A stretch of 64,000 bases of DNA from Aspidapion aeneum (taxonomy: Eukaryota; Arthropoda; Insecta; Coleoptera; Brentidae): assembly GCA_963576565.1 (NCBI GenBank), contig OY755044.1:95928752-95992751 (forward strand), given 5' to 3'. The position numbers and the translations under genes were made by a program. Shown in pieces: positions 12,011 through 23,595 of this stretch (position 1 is its first letter; each line of letters opens with the position of its first letter). The notes beneath the pieces are model-generated. The model had not been told where the DNA came from. It made no database searches and saw nothing but the letters and a program-made list of their open reading frames with translations.

Positions 12011-13026
12011 TTTTTAAGCATAAATATTGGAGTTCCTCAAGGTAGTAAATTGGGACCACTATTGTTTATTTTGTATATAAATGATTTGCCTTTAAATTTA
12101 AAATATTGCTTTATACAACTTTTTGCAGATGACACATTAATCTATGTAAAACACAAAGATCTTTCCGAAGCTACAAAAATTATGAATTCAGAACTTGAAA
12201 TTATTGACAATTGGTTAAAAGTAAATAAATTAAAATTAAATACAGATAAGACAAAATGTTTAATAATAGGAAATTATAATGATAATTTATAGTTAAATAC
12301 TTTTGTTAAAAAAAATAAACTAAACATAATAAAATTCATTTAAATATCTTGGTATCACAAAAGACTCAAAATTAAATTTTCACCAACAGCATGAAAAAAT
12401 GATAAACAAAATTGCTAGTAAAATAGGTTATTTAAAAAGAGCTAGTGAAAATTTAAGTGCATGGTCAAAAAAAGTTATATATAATAAAATCATATTACCA
12501 CACTTTATTTATTGTTCCACAATTTTATATTCGGCAAATCAAAGCGTTTTCGAAAAATTACAGATTTTACAAAATAAAGCAATGAGGATAATTTTAAATG
12601 CAAATAAATATACAAAAATAAGTCTTATGTTATCAAAATTAGAATGGTTAAATGTAAAAAATTTCACATTTTATTTAGTTTGTATTTTTATCTATAAAAT
12701 TCAACATAATTTACTCCCAGAAAATTTCAAATCATTTATTACTATAAACTTTGAACAACATTCATATTTGACTCGAAATAATTCAAATCTTTACGTTGAT
12801 AATTGCAGATCTAATTTAAAATTTAATTCAATTTTTTATAAAGGGCTTTTAGAATTTAATCAATTAAAAAATGAAATAAAATCAAAAACATCTATATCTT
12901 TATTTAAAAAATCTTTAAAATGTTACCTTTTTAAACAACAACAAAGTTGTTAAGTTAGTTTAATTTTAAATATTTTGTACATAGTAGCAAAATGCTAAAT
13001 AAAATATATTACTACTACTACTACTA
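12011..13026 (+). pseudogene. LINE 3' end, jockey/CR1-like reverse transcriptase
   Basis: The first frame (to 12292) has the RT motifs IGVPQGSKLGPLLFILYIND and FADDTLIY; after a stop and frameshift the second frame (12399-12953) carries the C-terminal domain (KIGYLKRA, KVIYNKIILPHFIYCS). The element ends in a TACTACTAC tail. It is 5'-truncated at the edge of element D and dead. Confidence 0.88.
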
Positions 13027-13062
13027 TCTAATGGCATTTGTATGATAGGTATGAACCTCGGA

Positions 13063-13716
13063 TTTCGCACATGCAACTAAATCGTACTAGTAGTCCCTAA
13101 ATATTGCGTACCAGACGAATTTATTTCAGCGCCATCTATCCCTCAATGTTGCAAGGTTCGCCGGTTGTCACTCTATATGGGTCATATACTCATTGCTAAA
13201 ACGCACTGAACCACAAACTGCACATTTTATAAATCAAAAATAGTTTATAACTTACCAGTCAGTTAAACCAGGTTGAGTTTGAGAATAAACAGCCTGTTGT
13301 AATTTTTTAGGTGTGCTTAGTTGCGCAGCAGCTTGTATGCAACCCTCACATTTTTCGGGCGGGGGCGGAGGAAGAGGAGGCGTAATGCAAACATAGCGAC
13401 CACCACTTGTCCCGACGTACTCAACCTAAAAATATAATGGATATAATCAATGAGTATATGACCCATATAGAGTGGCAACAGGCAAGCTTTGCCACATTGA
13501 GGGGCAGATGGCGCTGAAATAAATTCGTCTTGTATGCAATATTCAGAGACAAGTACTATGATCTAATGCGCACATACATATGCACATGCAAGTAAATCGT
13601 ACTAGTAGTCCCTGAATATTGAATACTAGACGAATTTATATCAGCGCCATCTACCTCTCAATGTTGCAATGCTCGTCGGTTGTCACTCTATATGGGTCAT
13701 ATACTTATTGATATAA
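13063..13716. repeat. Three copies of a 100-130 bp repeat around a host exon
   Basis: Copies lie at 13063-13196 (forward), 13441-13570 (inverted) and 13575-13716 (forward). All share GACGAATTTAT, CAGCGCCATCTA, CTCAATGTTGCAA and CTATATGGGTCATATAC. The first two flank the third exon of the proline-rich gene. Copies 2 and 3 form a second inverted pair. They may be the arms of one MITE family. Confidence 0.75.
13256..13425 (-). CDS. Proline-rich gene, third exon
   Basis: The acceptor CCATTATATTTTTAG and donor GACTG|GTAAGT bound 170 nt with one open frame: VEYVGTSGGRYVCITPP, PPPPEKCEGCIQAAAQ, then QTQPGLTD. It is GC-rich against very AT-rich flanks. Inverted copies of a repeat lie 59 bp to one side and 15 bp to the other (see the repeat entry). 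A cysteine pair (CEGC) is present. Confidence 0.62.
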
Positions 13717-16700
13717 TAGGGACCTTTTAATAATGCGATATTAAACGACAGATGTCACTTGATATTTAGAATTTTTATCTTCGGCAGGCACAATTTTTAG
13801 TTGCGTTATTTCTTTTATCCTTTAATTATCTGTCAAAAGCCTGTTTTGTGTTCTGTAGGCAAAATTAATGAAAAAGTTCCGAAAACAACTAGGAAAAAGC
13901 TGAAAAACCAATACCAGTGAAAAACCGCCAGAAAAATATAAGATTATGTCTGTGTACTGTGTACATCTTCTTTTTTTCTAACACTTCACAGAACATTGAT
14001 GACTTTTGGTTAGTAAACATATCTACCAGTTTTTATTAAAAAAAAATTAATAATTGGAATAAAATTAATTATAACTTTATATGCGCAGCAACACTGTAGT
14101 ATGAATGTCTCGCTCTTTATTTATTTATTAATATTATTATAACAATCATTATATAATAGGGCTGAATTGACAAACTATCCAAACAATATTCTTTATATTT
14201 TACATATTGTGATGAACCTAAATTATGAGGGCTTCCGAGTTTTGAGAGGCAGCATACAAACATTATTTAACCAAAAAGGAAAGGGCATAAATTGTTTTAA
14301 AAGTAAGCAACGAATAAATAAAAGCTTAAAAATAAAACTAACTTTGACCACGCACTAAATATTTACATCGTTGTACAATAACAATAAGGAACAAGCCACT
14401 ATTTATCTGGCGCACACTTTAGACTACCGACCAACCGATCGAGAGGCGAGTAAGTTTTAGACTAAATTTTAAAATCATTTAAATAAACCAAATAGGTGTT
14501 CAAATTTAGCAAAGCACCTGTGAACTAAATAGATCAAAAATTAAAAATAGAAATAAAATTATTTATGGTCCTTTTCGAGGAAAAATTAAATGTTAAATAA
14601 TTTTTAATTATTGATATATTTTTCTTTGAGGCCTGCGACCACCAGTTCAGGTGGCTGATTTAATGTTTTTTTCTCGGAAATAAAAGTATAAAAATTTACC
14701 AAAATAACTTAGCACAATTTTGTAACTGTAACAGAATTTAAAGTGCCTTTTAATAACAGTTCTCATCATAGCTATACACACTAGAACGCCTACTCTCAAA
14801 TAGATTTAATATAACCGCCGATAGGGCAAAGCCTAAATGTGGGCTTTACAATATCGTGAATTATTAATAAATTTGACTTGAAACTAATCATTTATTACAT
14901 GGCGACCCTGCTTGCGATTAAAAAAAAAATAAGTTTTTTCAATGACTCGGATAGAGTGCTGTTATATCTTTCCGGGAAGAAAAAAAGGCAATAAAAAATG
15001 AAATTTATAAATAGAAAAAAGAAATAAGTGAAAACTCGAATTAACAAGGACGACGAAAATTGATTTGAAAGGTTTAAAGTTTGGTTGAAGTTAAAAAGCC
15101 ACCCCAAGTAAGTCAAAATTTAGATTGTTTGCTTATTAAAGAAAGAATTTTGAAAATCAGATATGTAAAAATTAAAAATTTGTAACCCTGTTCGTATAAA
15201 TATTTTTTTTTCAAATCAAAGAAATAAATTTTATCAAAAATTAAGAAAAACAGATAGACTTAAAGTCATAACAAATTAATACTACTAAGAAAATATTCAA
15301 TTTAATGCTAATTATTACTACAAAAGAAGAATTGAAGCATTTAATACAAAACGAATTCGAAGCAAAATAATTTATTAAGACAGTAACTTCAAAGAAACTG
15401 CAGCATTTTTCTGAAAAACAAGTAAAAAAAAGGCCGAAACAAGAACTCTGAATGGAAAAATTGATTAATTTTGACGGAATAGATATTACATACTTGGAAA
15501 AATGGAAATAAATAACTTTTTGTTAATGGGAAATTATTTTAAAATCAATGGAAAAAGGTTTTATTACCTATTCTGGAAAAACAACTCAAGTCTGCTTTAT
15601 TCGGCCACGAGTAAGGTCAAACTTTATCCTTTAGTATGGGATAAAAGATAATTTGAAAAATGGGACATGTAAAAGGTCCCTAATAGCGAATTTTTTTAGA
15701 CATTAATTGCGCCACTCGTGATCCAATAACACTATTTTGCTGCTGTCAAAAAATTGCCCCAGTGCAGTTTTAAAAGAATACGAAAGTGCACTAGTGCAAC
15801 ATGAGCTCGAAGAACTCGTGGCAAAAAATTTGCACTAAGTGCAACACCAATTTGGTAAAATAATTCAAAACGTTGCACTAGTTTTTCTAACAGAATACAA
15901 AAATTGCACTAGTGGCACAGCAGTGCTGCATTTTTTCCCAAAAGATTCTTCATTACATTGAAATCAATGGATGTATTTACACTACATCTTTTACGGTGCC
16001 GTTACGGTGTAGTGTGAATGCGAAACAAGTCCTACATTGAGAAAATTTGGCTTGCCTGCGTAAGTAGTAACTCTTTTCTTTGGTAACTTGGGAACTGCAT
16101 ATCTTGCAAATTCATAGCACAGTTACTTGCTGTAGAACTACCACTTGATGATGAGCCTGAACTGGATTTGGTCAGTAAATGTTGATCATTCTGACAACAT
16201 TTTCCTTTTAAAATCTGACCGTACCTAGCAAAAATTATGCACTGTCATTAAAAAATATAATTTTTTAAATCAAAATATTGAAACAATTCGCCGCAGTCCG
16301 ATTTGCTGCGAGACAATTCGCCACGAAAATTTTTGTTTAATTTTAATTCTAATCTAACTTAACTTTTTTTTATCTTAAATCATCCGTCCTATTGTTGGGA
16401 GATCAAAATCTGTGTGAAACCTAACAGTGGTCAATTGATCGTAAACACAACTTAACCGGTTCAGACCCTAAGATTTTGCAAAAAAATGTCCCACAAAAAT
16501 AAACTACTTATTGAAAAAGCATTTTTTTTTTCGAAAACCAGTTTTTTTTGTGGTGACATTTTTTTTTTGGAAAATGTTGGTGGTTTAGACACCGGTTAGG
16601 AGATGATTGCGATCAACTCAAGATTAGGTTTAACACAGTTTTTTATCTCACAACAAGAGGACAAAAATCCTCGGGGGGAATTGTCCCACCGACAAATTAG

Positions 16701-18217
16701 ACTACGGCCAATCGGCTGCGGCGAATCAGATGCGTCGAATTGTCCCCTACCCCTAAATTGCTCCTATTTTGGGACACCCTGTATACACTAAAGGGGCGGC
16801 TGCTACAAGGATTGCAACGGCGCAGTGCCCTCCCAAAACTAGACAACAAACAGTAGTTTTAATTGATATATTTAAAAAAAGTTAAATCTTCCCTTATGAC
16901 ATGATTGTCTAGTTCTTTTTATTATCTGTGGTTAACAACAAGCGATTAGTTTGTAGAACTTTTTTAGCGTAAACAATTACAAACCGGCAGCGCCGCGCAG
17001 GGCAAGGGATCAATTTCACCCGTATTTCAGCGGGGTATGCGTGTTTTAGTTGAAGTCGGCCATCATCATCGTGCGAAAACGTCCGTTGCCATTCCAACGC
17101 GTTGCCGGTTCTATTCTTAACGAACACGTATGCGTTTGTTTTGGTTTGGGGTATATCAGTAGTAAAAAGTCTTGCCGGTCGCGTGTCATTGTTTGTTTTT
17201 GTTATCGTTTGTTTATAAAATGGAAATAAATACCGTCGATTACATAATTAACAGTACAAATATAAATACGTTGACATATGAACTTCGATTACAAATAAAA
17301 TCTTTAGGGCCACATAGACCGGACCTAAAAATTAACCAAAATTTTAGTGCAAGTACCCGAACCGAACCGAGGGGTGTTCCAAAAAAACTTATAATAGAAA
17401 ATTTAATAAAAAATTATTCGATGCTGAAAACTGGTTGTGCGGGTGTGAAAAAAGAAATGCTTTTTTTTGCTTTATTTGTCTTGTTACGAACAATCTACAA
17501 AGTGATCCTGCGTGGGTGGCAAAGGGAATGTGTGATATCAAGCACTTTAGTGAAAAGGTCAAAAGACACAAAGTAAGTGGTATTCATTTAAATAACCACA
17601 TAGAATTTTCTATGCTTGGCAAGACTGATATTAGGTGCCAATTGAATAGTGGCTATAATGAAAATGTGACAAAAAATAGACATATACTTACTAGGTTAAT
17701 AAACTGTTTTTGTGGAATTTTTGAGGTTAATGAAACTCGTGCTAACAAGTAATTGCTTGTTTGTAAAATGCTAAAATAAAACTGTTTAGGTAAGTTTTTT
17801 ATCTCCTTTCCCATGCAATATAAATTTCTTCCCCCCCCCCCAATTTCTAACGTCACCAGCCGCCACTGCTAAAGAGTAAAAAATGTCTGGCACACTTACC
17901 TTCCCGATGCTCCTTTTTGCAAAGTTGAAGGATCGGTAGGAGACGGCAAAGGTGGAGGTGGTACAAATCGACCCGTAGCAGGAGACTGTGGTTGTGTAAT
18001 TGGAGATGGAAAGGCGCCGTGAGCGTAACACTCAGGTGCCTCTTCAGGTGAAAAATTTAATGCAGGTGGAGAAATAAACCGATCTGAATTTGGAGCTGGT
18101 GAAGGCGGCTCTGGATGAACCACGCGGTTGATTTCACCAAATGTCTCTGGCGAATGACATGCCAATTTCTTTTTCATTTTGTTCGTGTCGAATTCCAATT
18201 TAGACATTTTTTGGTAA
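13256..18217 (-). CDS. Unrecognised proline-rich gene (three exons, 3' part missing)
   Basis: Three exons join in phase into 215 codons: 18207-17900 (coding part), 16224-16056 and 13425-13256. The first ATG is ten bases after a strong acceptor (TTTTTTCTTGCAG), so a 5'-UTR exon must lie further right. The protein has proline-rich runs (PEPPSPAPNS, PPPPLPSPTDP, PPLPPPPEKCEGC) that could bind SH3 or WW domains, then a serine-rich stretch after KCCQND. No signal peptide or membrane helix is visible in this part. The last visible exon ends in phase 2 and I found no convincing next exon in 1-13255. No family is recognised. Introns contain hAT, LTR-like and foldback insertions. Confidence 0.6.
14095..15660 (+). 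mobile_element. Possible degraded LTR retrotransposon 5' end
   Basis: Near 14890 an AATAAA-containing AT-rich stretch ends TTATTACA and is followed by TGGCGACCCTGC, which looks like a primer binding site complementary to a tRNA-Arg 3' end. The preceding 800 bp could be an LTR and the following DNA a decayed gag, but no second LTR and no duplicated target were found. Confidence 0.3.
16056..16224 (-). CDS. Proline-rich gene, second exon (GC donor)
   Basis: The acceptor TTTTTGCTAG supplies the one base needed to complete the previous codon. It is followed by 56 codons reading YGQILKGKCCQND, a serine-rich run (SSSGSSSSGSSTAS) and SYQRKELLLTQ. The only suitable donor is CAG|GCAAGC, the strong GC-AG consensus; it leaves phase 0, as the next exon requires. 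Without splicing there, a stop follows after six codons. Confidence 0.6.
16278..16750. repeat. Foldback element with CAATTCGCCGCAG arms
   Basis: ACAATTCGCCGCAG...GAGACAATTCGCC near 16280-16325 recurs inverted at 16675-16750, and an inner pair (around 16390-16495 against 16555-16660, shared words AACCTAA and AACCGG) is also inverted. One arm of the inner pair recurs at 38383-38495. Confidence 0.55.
16796..17868 (+). mobile_element. hAT deletion derivative H, copy 1
   Basis: The right end AGCCGCCACTG is followed by CTAAAGAG; the left flank has CTAAAGGG (7 of 8), then GCGGCTGCTAC with the first five terminal bases lost. The element lies in the first intron of the proline-rich gene. Homologous copies: 18272, 34556 (inverted) and 60151. 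Confidence 0.8.
17221..17752 (+). pseudogene. hAT transposase N-terminal part with TTF zinc finger (frameshifted)
   Basis: The start MEINTVDYIINSTNINTLTY recurs in all four H copies. A frameshift separates it from NWLCGCEKRNAFFCFICL, DPAWVAKGMCDIKHFSEKVK and HKVSGIHLNNHI, the TTF-type zinc finger that precedes hAT transposases. The catalytic domain is absent, followed by a stop at 17752. Only the DNA-binding end of the protein is represented. Confidence 0.75.
17900..18217 (-). CDS. Proline-rich gene, first coding exon
   Basis: The ATG at 18207 has a favourable context (CAAAAAATG). The exon encodes MSKLEFDTNKMKKKLACH, then proline-rich sequence ending QKGASG, with donor GGGAAG|GTAAGT leaving two bases. 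Codons and composition are distinctly richer in C and G than the surrounding repeats. A hAT copy ends 31 bp past the donor, and another begins 54 bp upstream of the acceptor. Confidence 0.65.
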
Positions 18218-18271
18218 CTGCAAGAAAAAACAAAATTCAGTTTATAGGGGTGAAGTGGGTAAGATGGAGAA

Positions 18272-18960
18272 CAGTGGCAGCTACTACAGGAAGGGCAGTG
18301 TCCTCCCTAAACTAAACAAGAACCAGTATTTTTAATTGATTTATTAAATCTTTCCTTACGACATGTCTAGTTCTTTTTTTAGCCTGTGGTTAACTGGGTA
18401 AACTTTTTTAGCGTAAATAATTACAAGCCGGCAGCACCGCTCGGGACAAGATTTCAATTTCACCCGTTTTTCAGCGGTGTATGGATGGCTAATATCGCGC
18501 GGGGGCGGGAGGAATGTTTCTTTTAGTTGACGTCGGCCATATTCATCGTGTTAAACCGTTCGTTGCCCTTCCTATGTGTTGCTGCTTCTATCCTTAGTGA
18601 AGACGTATAAGTTTGTTTTTTAGTTGGGGTACGTCAGGGTCAGTAGTTAAAAGCCTTGCCGGTCGAGTGTCAATTGTTTGTTTTTGTTTGTTTTCAAAAT
18701 GGAAATAAATACCGTCGATTATATAATTAACTGTGCAAATTTAAATACGTTGACATATGAACTTCGATTACAAATAAAATATTTAAAGACACATAGACCA
18801 GACCTAAAAATCCTAAGAATTAACCAAAATTTTAGTGCAAGTAATAAAAATTTTGAAGGAAGTTCACGAGGTAAAAAGTTTTTACAAAAAAGTTTCACGG
18901 GCAAGACCTCAGAGGTAAAGGTTGAGGTCTTGCCCGTGAAACTTTTTTGTAATAAAAATT
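18272..18960 (+). mobile_element. hAT derivative H, copy 2 (right end lost)
   Basis: It begins CAGTGGCAGCTACTAC and follows copy 1 through the MEINTVDYIINCANLNT start at 18699. After about 18840 the homology is broken by a hairpin and a long microsatellite, and the right terminal repeat is missing. Confidence 0.75.
18882..18952. repeat. Perfect 29-bp hairpin flanked by a 14-bp direct repeat
   Basis: Arms 18882-18910 and 18924-18952 are exact reverse complements around a 13-base loop (stem core TTTCACGGGCAAGACCTC). GTAATAAAAATTTT occurs at 18841-18854 and again at 18949-18962, bracketing it. This looks like a template-switch event. Confidence 0.9.
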
Positions 18961-19268
18961 TTATATTATATTATATTATATTATATTATATTATATTATA
19001 TTATATTATATTATATTATATTATATTATATTATATTATATTATATTATATTATATTATATTATATTATATTATATTATATTATATTATATTATATTATA
19101 TTATATTATATTATATTATATTATATTATATTATATTATATTATATTATATTATATTATATTATATTATATTATATTATATTATATTATATTATATTATA
19201 TTATATTATATTATATTATATTATATTATATTATATTATATTATATTATATTATATTATATTATATTA
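18955..19268. repeat. (TTATA)n microsatellite, about 61 units
   Basis: Almost perfect pentanucleotide array of about 310 bp. The plus-strand frame reading LYYIILYYII is a repeat artefact, as the array was added onto the truncated hAT copy. Confidence 0.95.
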
Positions 19269-19462
19269 TTTTTCCCTCCTAAAGCGAACCGAACCAAACC
19301 CAATTTATAACCTTCTTTTGCTGTGATTAGGTGGGTGTGGGTAAAGCTGCTTTAGTTAACCGTCTTATTCTTTTAATCACATCATCCATTGTAAAGTGAC
19401 CTGACCTGACTCCGCCACCTTCTCCGAAAGCTGATTTTCCAAAGATTTAAGGCAATGGGCCA

Positions 19463-19682
19463 ATACCCATTTGTAATGACGTCATTTTTGTTTATCTTTG
19501 TTTAGTATATTATAAACAGCGGTGACAATAAACTTAAAAAAAAAGTAGTGTCTATGATTTAAATAGGTAGGTAATTGGTTATGTGAAGTATCCGTCACTG
19601 TCAATCAATAAACATTGATTGACAAAAATTTCTACGCCATACGTTTTTTTCTCACCTGGTCATTACGTCATTACAAATGCGT
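19463..19682. mobile_element. MITE with CATTTGTAATGACGTCA arms
   Basis: CATTTGTAATGACGTCAT near 19469 recurs inverted as TCATTACGTCATTACAAATG near 19660. About 220 bp, no coding sequence; target duplication not resolved. Confidence 0.5.
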
Positions 19683-19763
19683 ATAATTTAGACTATACCT
19701 ACGCTTCGTTCGTTTCGTTCGTTTCGTTTTTACTTATTGGCTCTGAACGCTTATTGCAGACAA

Positions 19764-20474
19764 TAAGGCGCTGACTAGTGACGTAGCTTTAAATTTGCGC
19801 GCCGACATATAATGTAATTTTGTAACATACTCATTTGCATCTCTTTTTAATGCACAGCTAATTTTTTATTTTTGTCCAACTCATAGCGCTGCACAGTGGC
19901 CTCTCGGACCTGATTTTTAACCAAATTAAGAAAAAAAGGTTTAGGAACAATATTTTGTTTTGAAATAAGCAGATAAAGTATAAATATTTTCGAAACAATT
20001 TTATTAGCAAGAAAATAGTAATTATGAATCAAAATAGCGGATCTAAAATAGCGAAGTTTCCTATTTATGAACCGATAAGTAAGAAATTTTGAACTTTGGG
20101 GTGCTAATAGTTGCAATTATACTTTTTGACTCAAACTTAAAAAAACTTAATATAATTTCCTTAATGGTAGCGTAATACCCAAATAAAGTTGTAAAATCAT
20201 ATTGAATATTTTTAATAAACTTTATATTATTTGTATTTTTTAATAATATTTATTTATATTAGTTTAAGTTAGCCTAAAGTGCTTAAAAAATAATAGGCAA
20301 GCATTTTTTGTAAGACTGACGTGCTTTGTTGTATATTATTAATAAAACACTCGTAAAAATCCCTTTTTAGTAAATTATTAATATCTTTCATTCAGGCAAC
20401 TTATGGCAGCAAATTTTTTAAGGCCTCTTTAAGAAAATAAAAGTTTCAAGAAAACGGTTGATGACAAAAGTATA

Positions 20475-20515
<41 letters not shown>

Positions 20516-21221
20516 CAGACATGCCAAACAAAAGCCAGCGTCTGACCTGCCTACACATTAAAATTGGACTCAAAATGTACAGGTATAAAATCTACTTACC
20601 TCCCTCTAGAAGATTTATTCTACGCGAATATAAAGCGTTCCTCAGAAAGACAAAATTACACTTCTCAAAAATAACTGAAATTGCGTCAATCAAATCAGAT
20701 TTTCTCAAGGCCTGCTGGACTATCTTATCTTGTTTAGTAAAGGTGTTCGGGAGTTTCAGCATGTTTTTAAGGTGACCCTTTTTGGCGAAAAATCAGGTCC
20801 CCTACCCACTGTGCGACTGACATTGATTATCAAAATGGTATATTATAAACACTTCTCATTAAAAAATAATCCATGGCTGTTTTAGATTGGTGTGCGCCCG
20901 TCCCACTACATTGAGTGAAAAAGAGAGAATAAGTAGCTGGATGATAATGTGTGAGTTTAGTAAATAAAACGTTTACACCTGTTTAGTTATTAATGTCATG
21001 ATGTGTGTTTAAGATTATTAGACGCCCTTACTAATACATTAGTTTAAAAAGAGATAGTAAATAATTGGATAATAATGAGTTCAGTCAATGAAACGATTAG
21101 ATTTATTAATTTTTGTGTCATAAGAAAGGGCTTTGGATGGTGGTACGTTCCGGAATCATCTTTTGTGTCGGAGTGCCAGTTTCAACTTGCTACGTCACAG
21201 TCAGCGCCTTATTCGGTGGAC
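19764..21221. mobile_element. 1.46-kb DNA element with AATAAGGCGCTGACT ends
   Basis: AATAAGGCGCTGACTAGTGA at the left is matched by the inverted GTCAGCGCCTTATT at the right, both with CTACGTCAC next to them. The interior is AT-rich, includes a (TA)n run at 20478-20513, and has no recognisable transposase. The open frames inside are not convincing. Confidence 0.5.
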
Positions 21222-22080
21222 ACCAAGCTAATCTGACTCGAAGTCACTTGGAGTTCGGGATAGTCACACATTTGATGAAATGGTGAAAACTTATTAAAAA
21301 ATATTTTTGACACTCTCCTATTTAAATTAAAATTTGAAAAAAAACTGCTAATGCTTAAAAAACTTTATTGCTTGAACCACTGTCACCTGAATCAGGTTGA
21401 AAAACATAAACCCTCGAGCTTGGCTACTCGGCTATATCCGGCAAATAGGCGCCACCGGCGATAACCCGTACAAAATGCATAGTAACATTAATAAATAGGT
21501 TGGAATTCGTTAGTTTTTTTTAACTTTGATTTTTTCTACCTTAAAACATATTTCAAAACAGTAAATTTGTATTGTATGTATGACAATACTGAACTATATA
21601 CACGTCTCTAGTATAAAAATACGATTTTTTTTTTAAACTGATGATTTTTGGCAAAATCTGGCAACTTTTATAGCAAGTGATTTTCAATTTTTTGATCTGG
21701 AAACACAGATTACCTGTTCTGATGATGATAGATGTTACACTGAGGATGTTGGTCATTTTTTCCCAGCGGAAATCTTTCAGTGGCAGACACACCTGCTTTA
21801 GCAGAAACAAGCGCACAATCGCCGCGCAAGCTGTTTTCAATTGATATATCGTTTTTGCTGCCGGCTCCGAACAACAGCGGCTGCATGGTTTTCTCGCTGC
21901 GCCGGCGCCGTTGTTTATGTAGCCAGTTTTTCCTTGGCCTAAAAGTAAATATAAAAACTCCGTTCGAACGTCAACCAAATACGTTAAGCCGGCAACAGAC
22001 GCAAAAGCATAAACGCGCGTTGATGAATATCAGTCAGTGTTGCGGTTGGCATTTCCTAAATTTGGTCTATTTTTAAAACC
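21222..22080. other. No gene recognised
   Basis: 21780-22060 is GC-rich with frames open on both strands, possibly decayed transposase of the neighbouring Harbinger-like element. No motif supports a call. Confidence 0.35.
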
Positions 22081-22089
22081 AGTATATCA

Positions 22090-22340
22090 TACATAAACAA
22101 ATCAATAACAATGAGCGATTTAAGAGGAGTTTTCAAAGAACTTCTATCGGAATTCATACATTCCTTAACCCATTTGGTCTACGGTTTTCTTTTTTTAGAT
22201 GAAACTGTAATTGGTTTATTTTTAAATATGCGTACGCCACTGCCAAAATATAGAACTCTTTTTCACTACTTGAAGCCATTTTTACAACTAGGGAAATACA
22301 CAAACATGTCTCTCTGTGTGTTGGCATCAGGCACGTTCAT
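22090..22340 (-). pseudogene. PIF/Harbinger-like transposase N-terminus, left copy
   Basis: On the minus strand, after TAGTTGTAAAA, the frame reads MASSSEKEFYILAVAYAYLK, then after a shift RPKWVKECMNSD. A MASSSDEE-type start followed by a basic RxxWV stretch is typical of HARBI1-like insect transposases. The rest is missing. Confidence 0.45.
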
Positions 22341-22956
22341 TCAATAGTCGCGGGCAAGTACGCGCGTTCCAAAACGCCCGTTCATTGAAAGAACGTGCCT
22401 GATGCCCACGGTCCGTAAATAAACCGGTTGTCTGGTAACTCCTAGCCAATAAGAACTCGGCAGCCTATGACGCGCCAATATGCCTGCTCCACGATCAATA
22501 AAGAGAGACCTATACGTTATATTATGAGAGAAATACAGATAGATGCCGCAAAACCACCATAATTTATTAAAAAATTAAATAATTTAAAAATTTATGATAA
22601 AAACTCCAACAGTTTTATAAATATCAGATTCAGGACACGACTATAAATATTTTTTGTATAGTTAATTCGACACTCTTGTTCATATTAATTTAACTTTTTT
22701 CGCCGTACACTGCAATATTGATTTTTTTTTGTGGATAGGAGGTAATTAAAATGAGTTTTTTTCAGACATTTTATCAAAAAATTAAAAGAAAGGAAATTGA
22801 AATGACTAAGTCAATGGCAGTAAGAGAACATTCATAAATTACATAACGCAAAGATTCAGGATTTTTTATCCCCCTTCTTAACGCATTTTAAGAAAAATTA
22901 TAATAAAAATACATTGACTGTAACGCTAATATTCCTTTCCTCTTACTTGAGCATTA

Positions 22957-23224
22957 TACAGGGTGTTCCAAGTTGAGTATCCACCATTGCCAACTTTTTT
23001 ATTATTAAAGATAGAAAAAAGTTTAAATTGGCAAACTAGTAGAATTTTTGCTCTTTAAAATGCTCAAATAAAAAAAAATCGAACATTGAGTTTTCGAGTT
23101 TTTTCAAAAAACCTAAATATAATTTAAAAAAATTATAATAGTTTGCCAATTAAATTTTATTTTTATTTTTAATAATAACAAAGTTGGCAATACGGTGGAC
23201 TTTTAACTTGGAACACCCAGTATA
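22957..23224. mobile_element. Foldback MITE W, copy 1, inside element A
   Basis: Nearly the whole unit is palindromic; ends read TACAGGGTGTTCCAAGTTGA and, inverted, AACTTGGAACACCCAGTATA. Inner arms contain TTGGCAAACTAGTAGAATTT. The same unit sits at the equivalent place in copy B, so it inserted before the family spread. Confidence 0.82.
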
Positions 23225-23595
23225 TAATTTATGAATGGTCCTCATCAGTTTTGTTTTTAAATCATATTACAAGTAACAAAAAACTATACCTATCTAATTA
23301 TAGAATAGTTACAAAATAATTTTCTTTAACTTTTTTACTGTTTTTGGACTCCCATCAGGCCCGGTATCATCAAGCTTTCGTTTCATTGTGGATTCATTTT
23401 GTTTTTTGGTATTAATAAATTTAATTCTTATTATCACTCTCAAGATGGCATGGCATATGAATGCATGTTGATTTGTTAATTTTCATATGTATAGCAACCA
23501 AGTTCAGGGAACTCATTGTGATGCTTTCGTGCTAAAAGCCTGCAATATAAACTAAATCATTTTTCTCCAAAATGTCTTTTAGTTAGTCTTAAATA

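Noticed and set aside
17389..18031. Several minus frames around 17.4-18.0 kb as separate genes
   Set aside because: They are antisense to the hAT zinc-finger remnant or alternative frames of the proline-rich first exon.
18678..19310. A 210-codon plus frame ending in LYYIILYYII repeats
   Set aside because: The second half is the (TTATA)n microsatellite; only the first part is a hAT transposase start.
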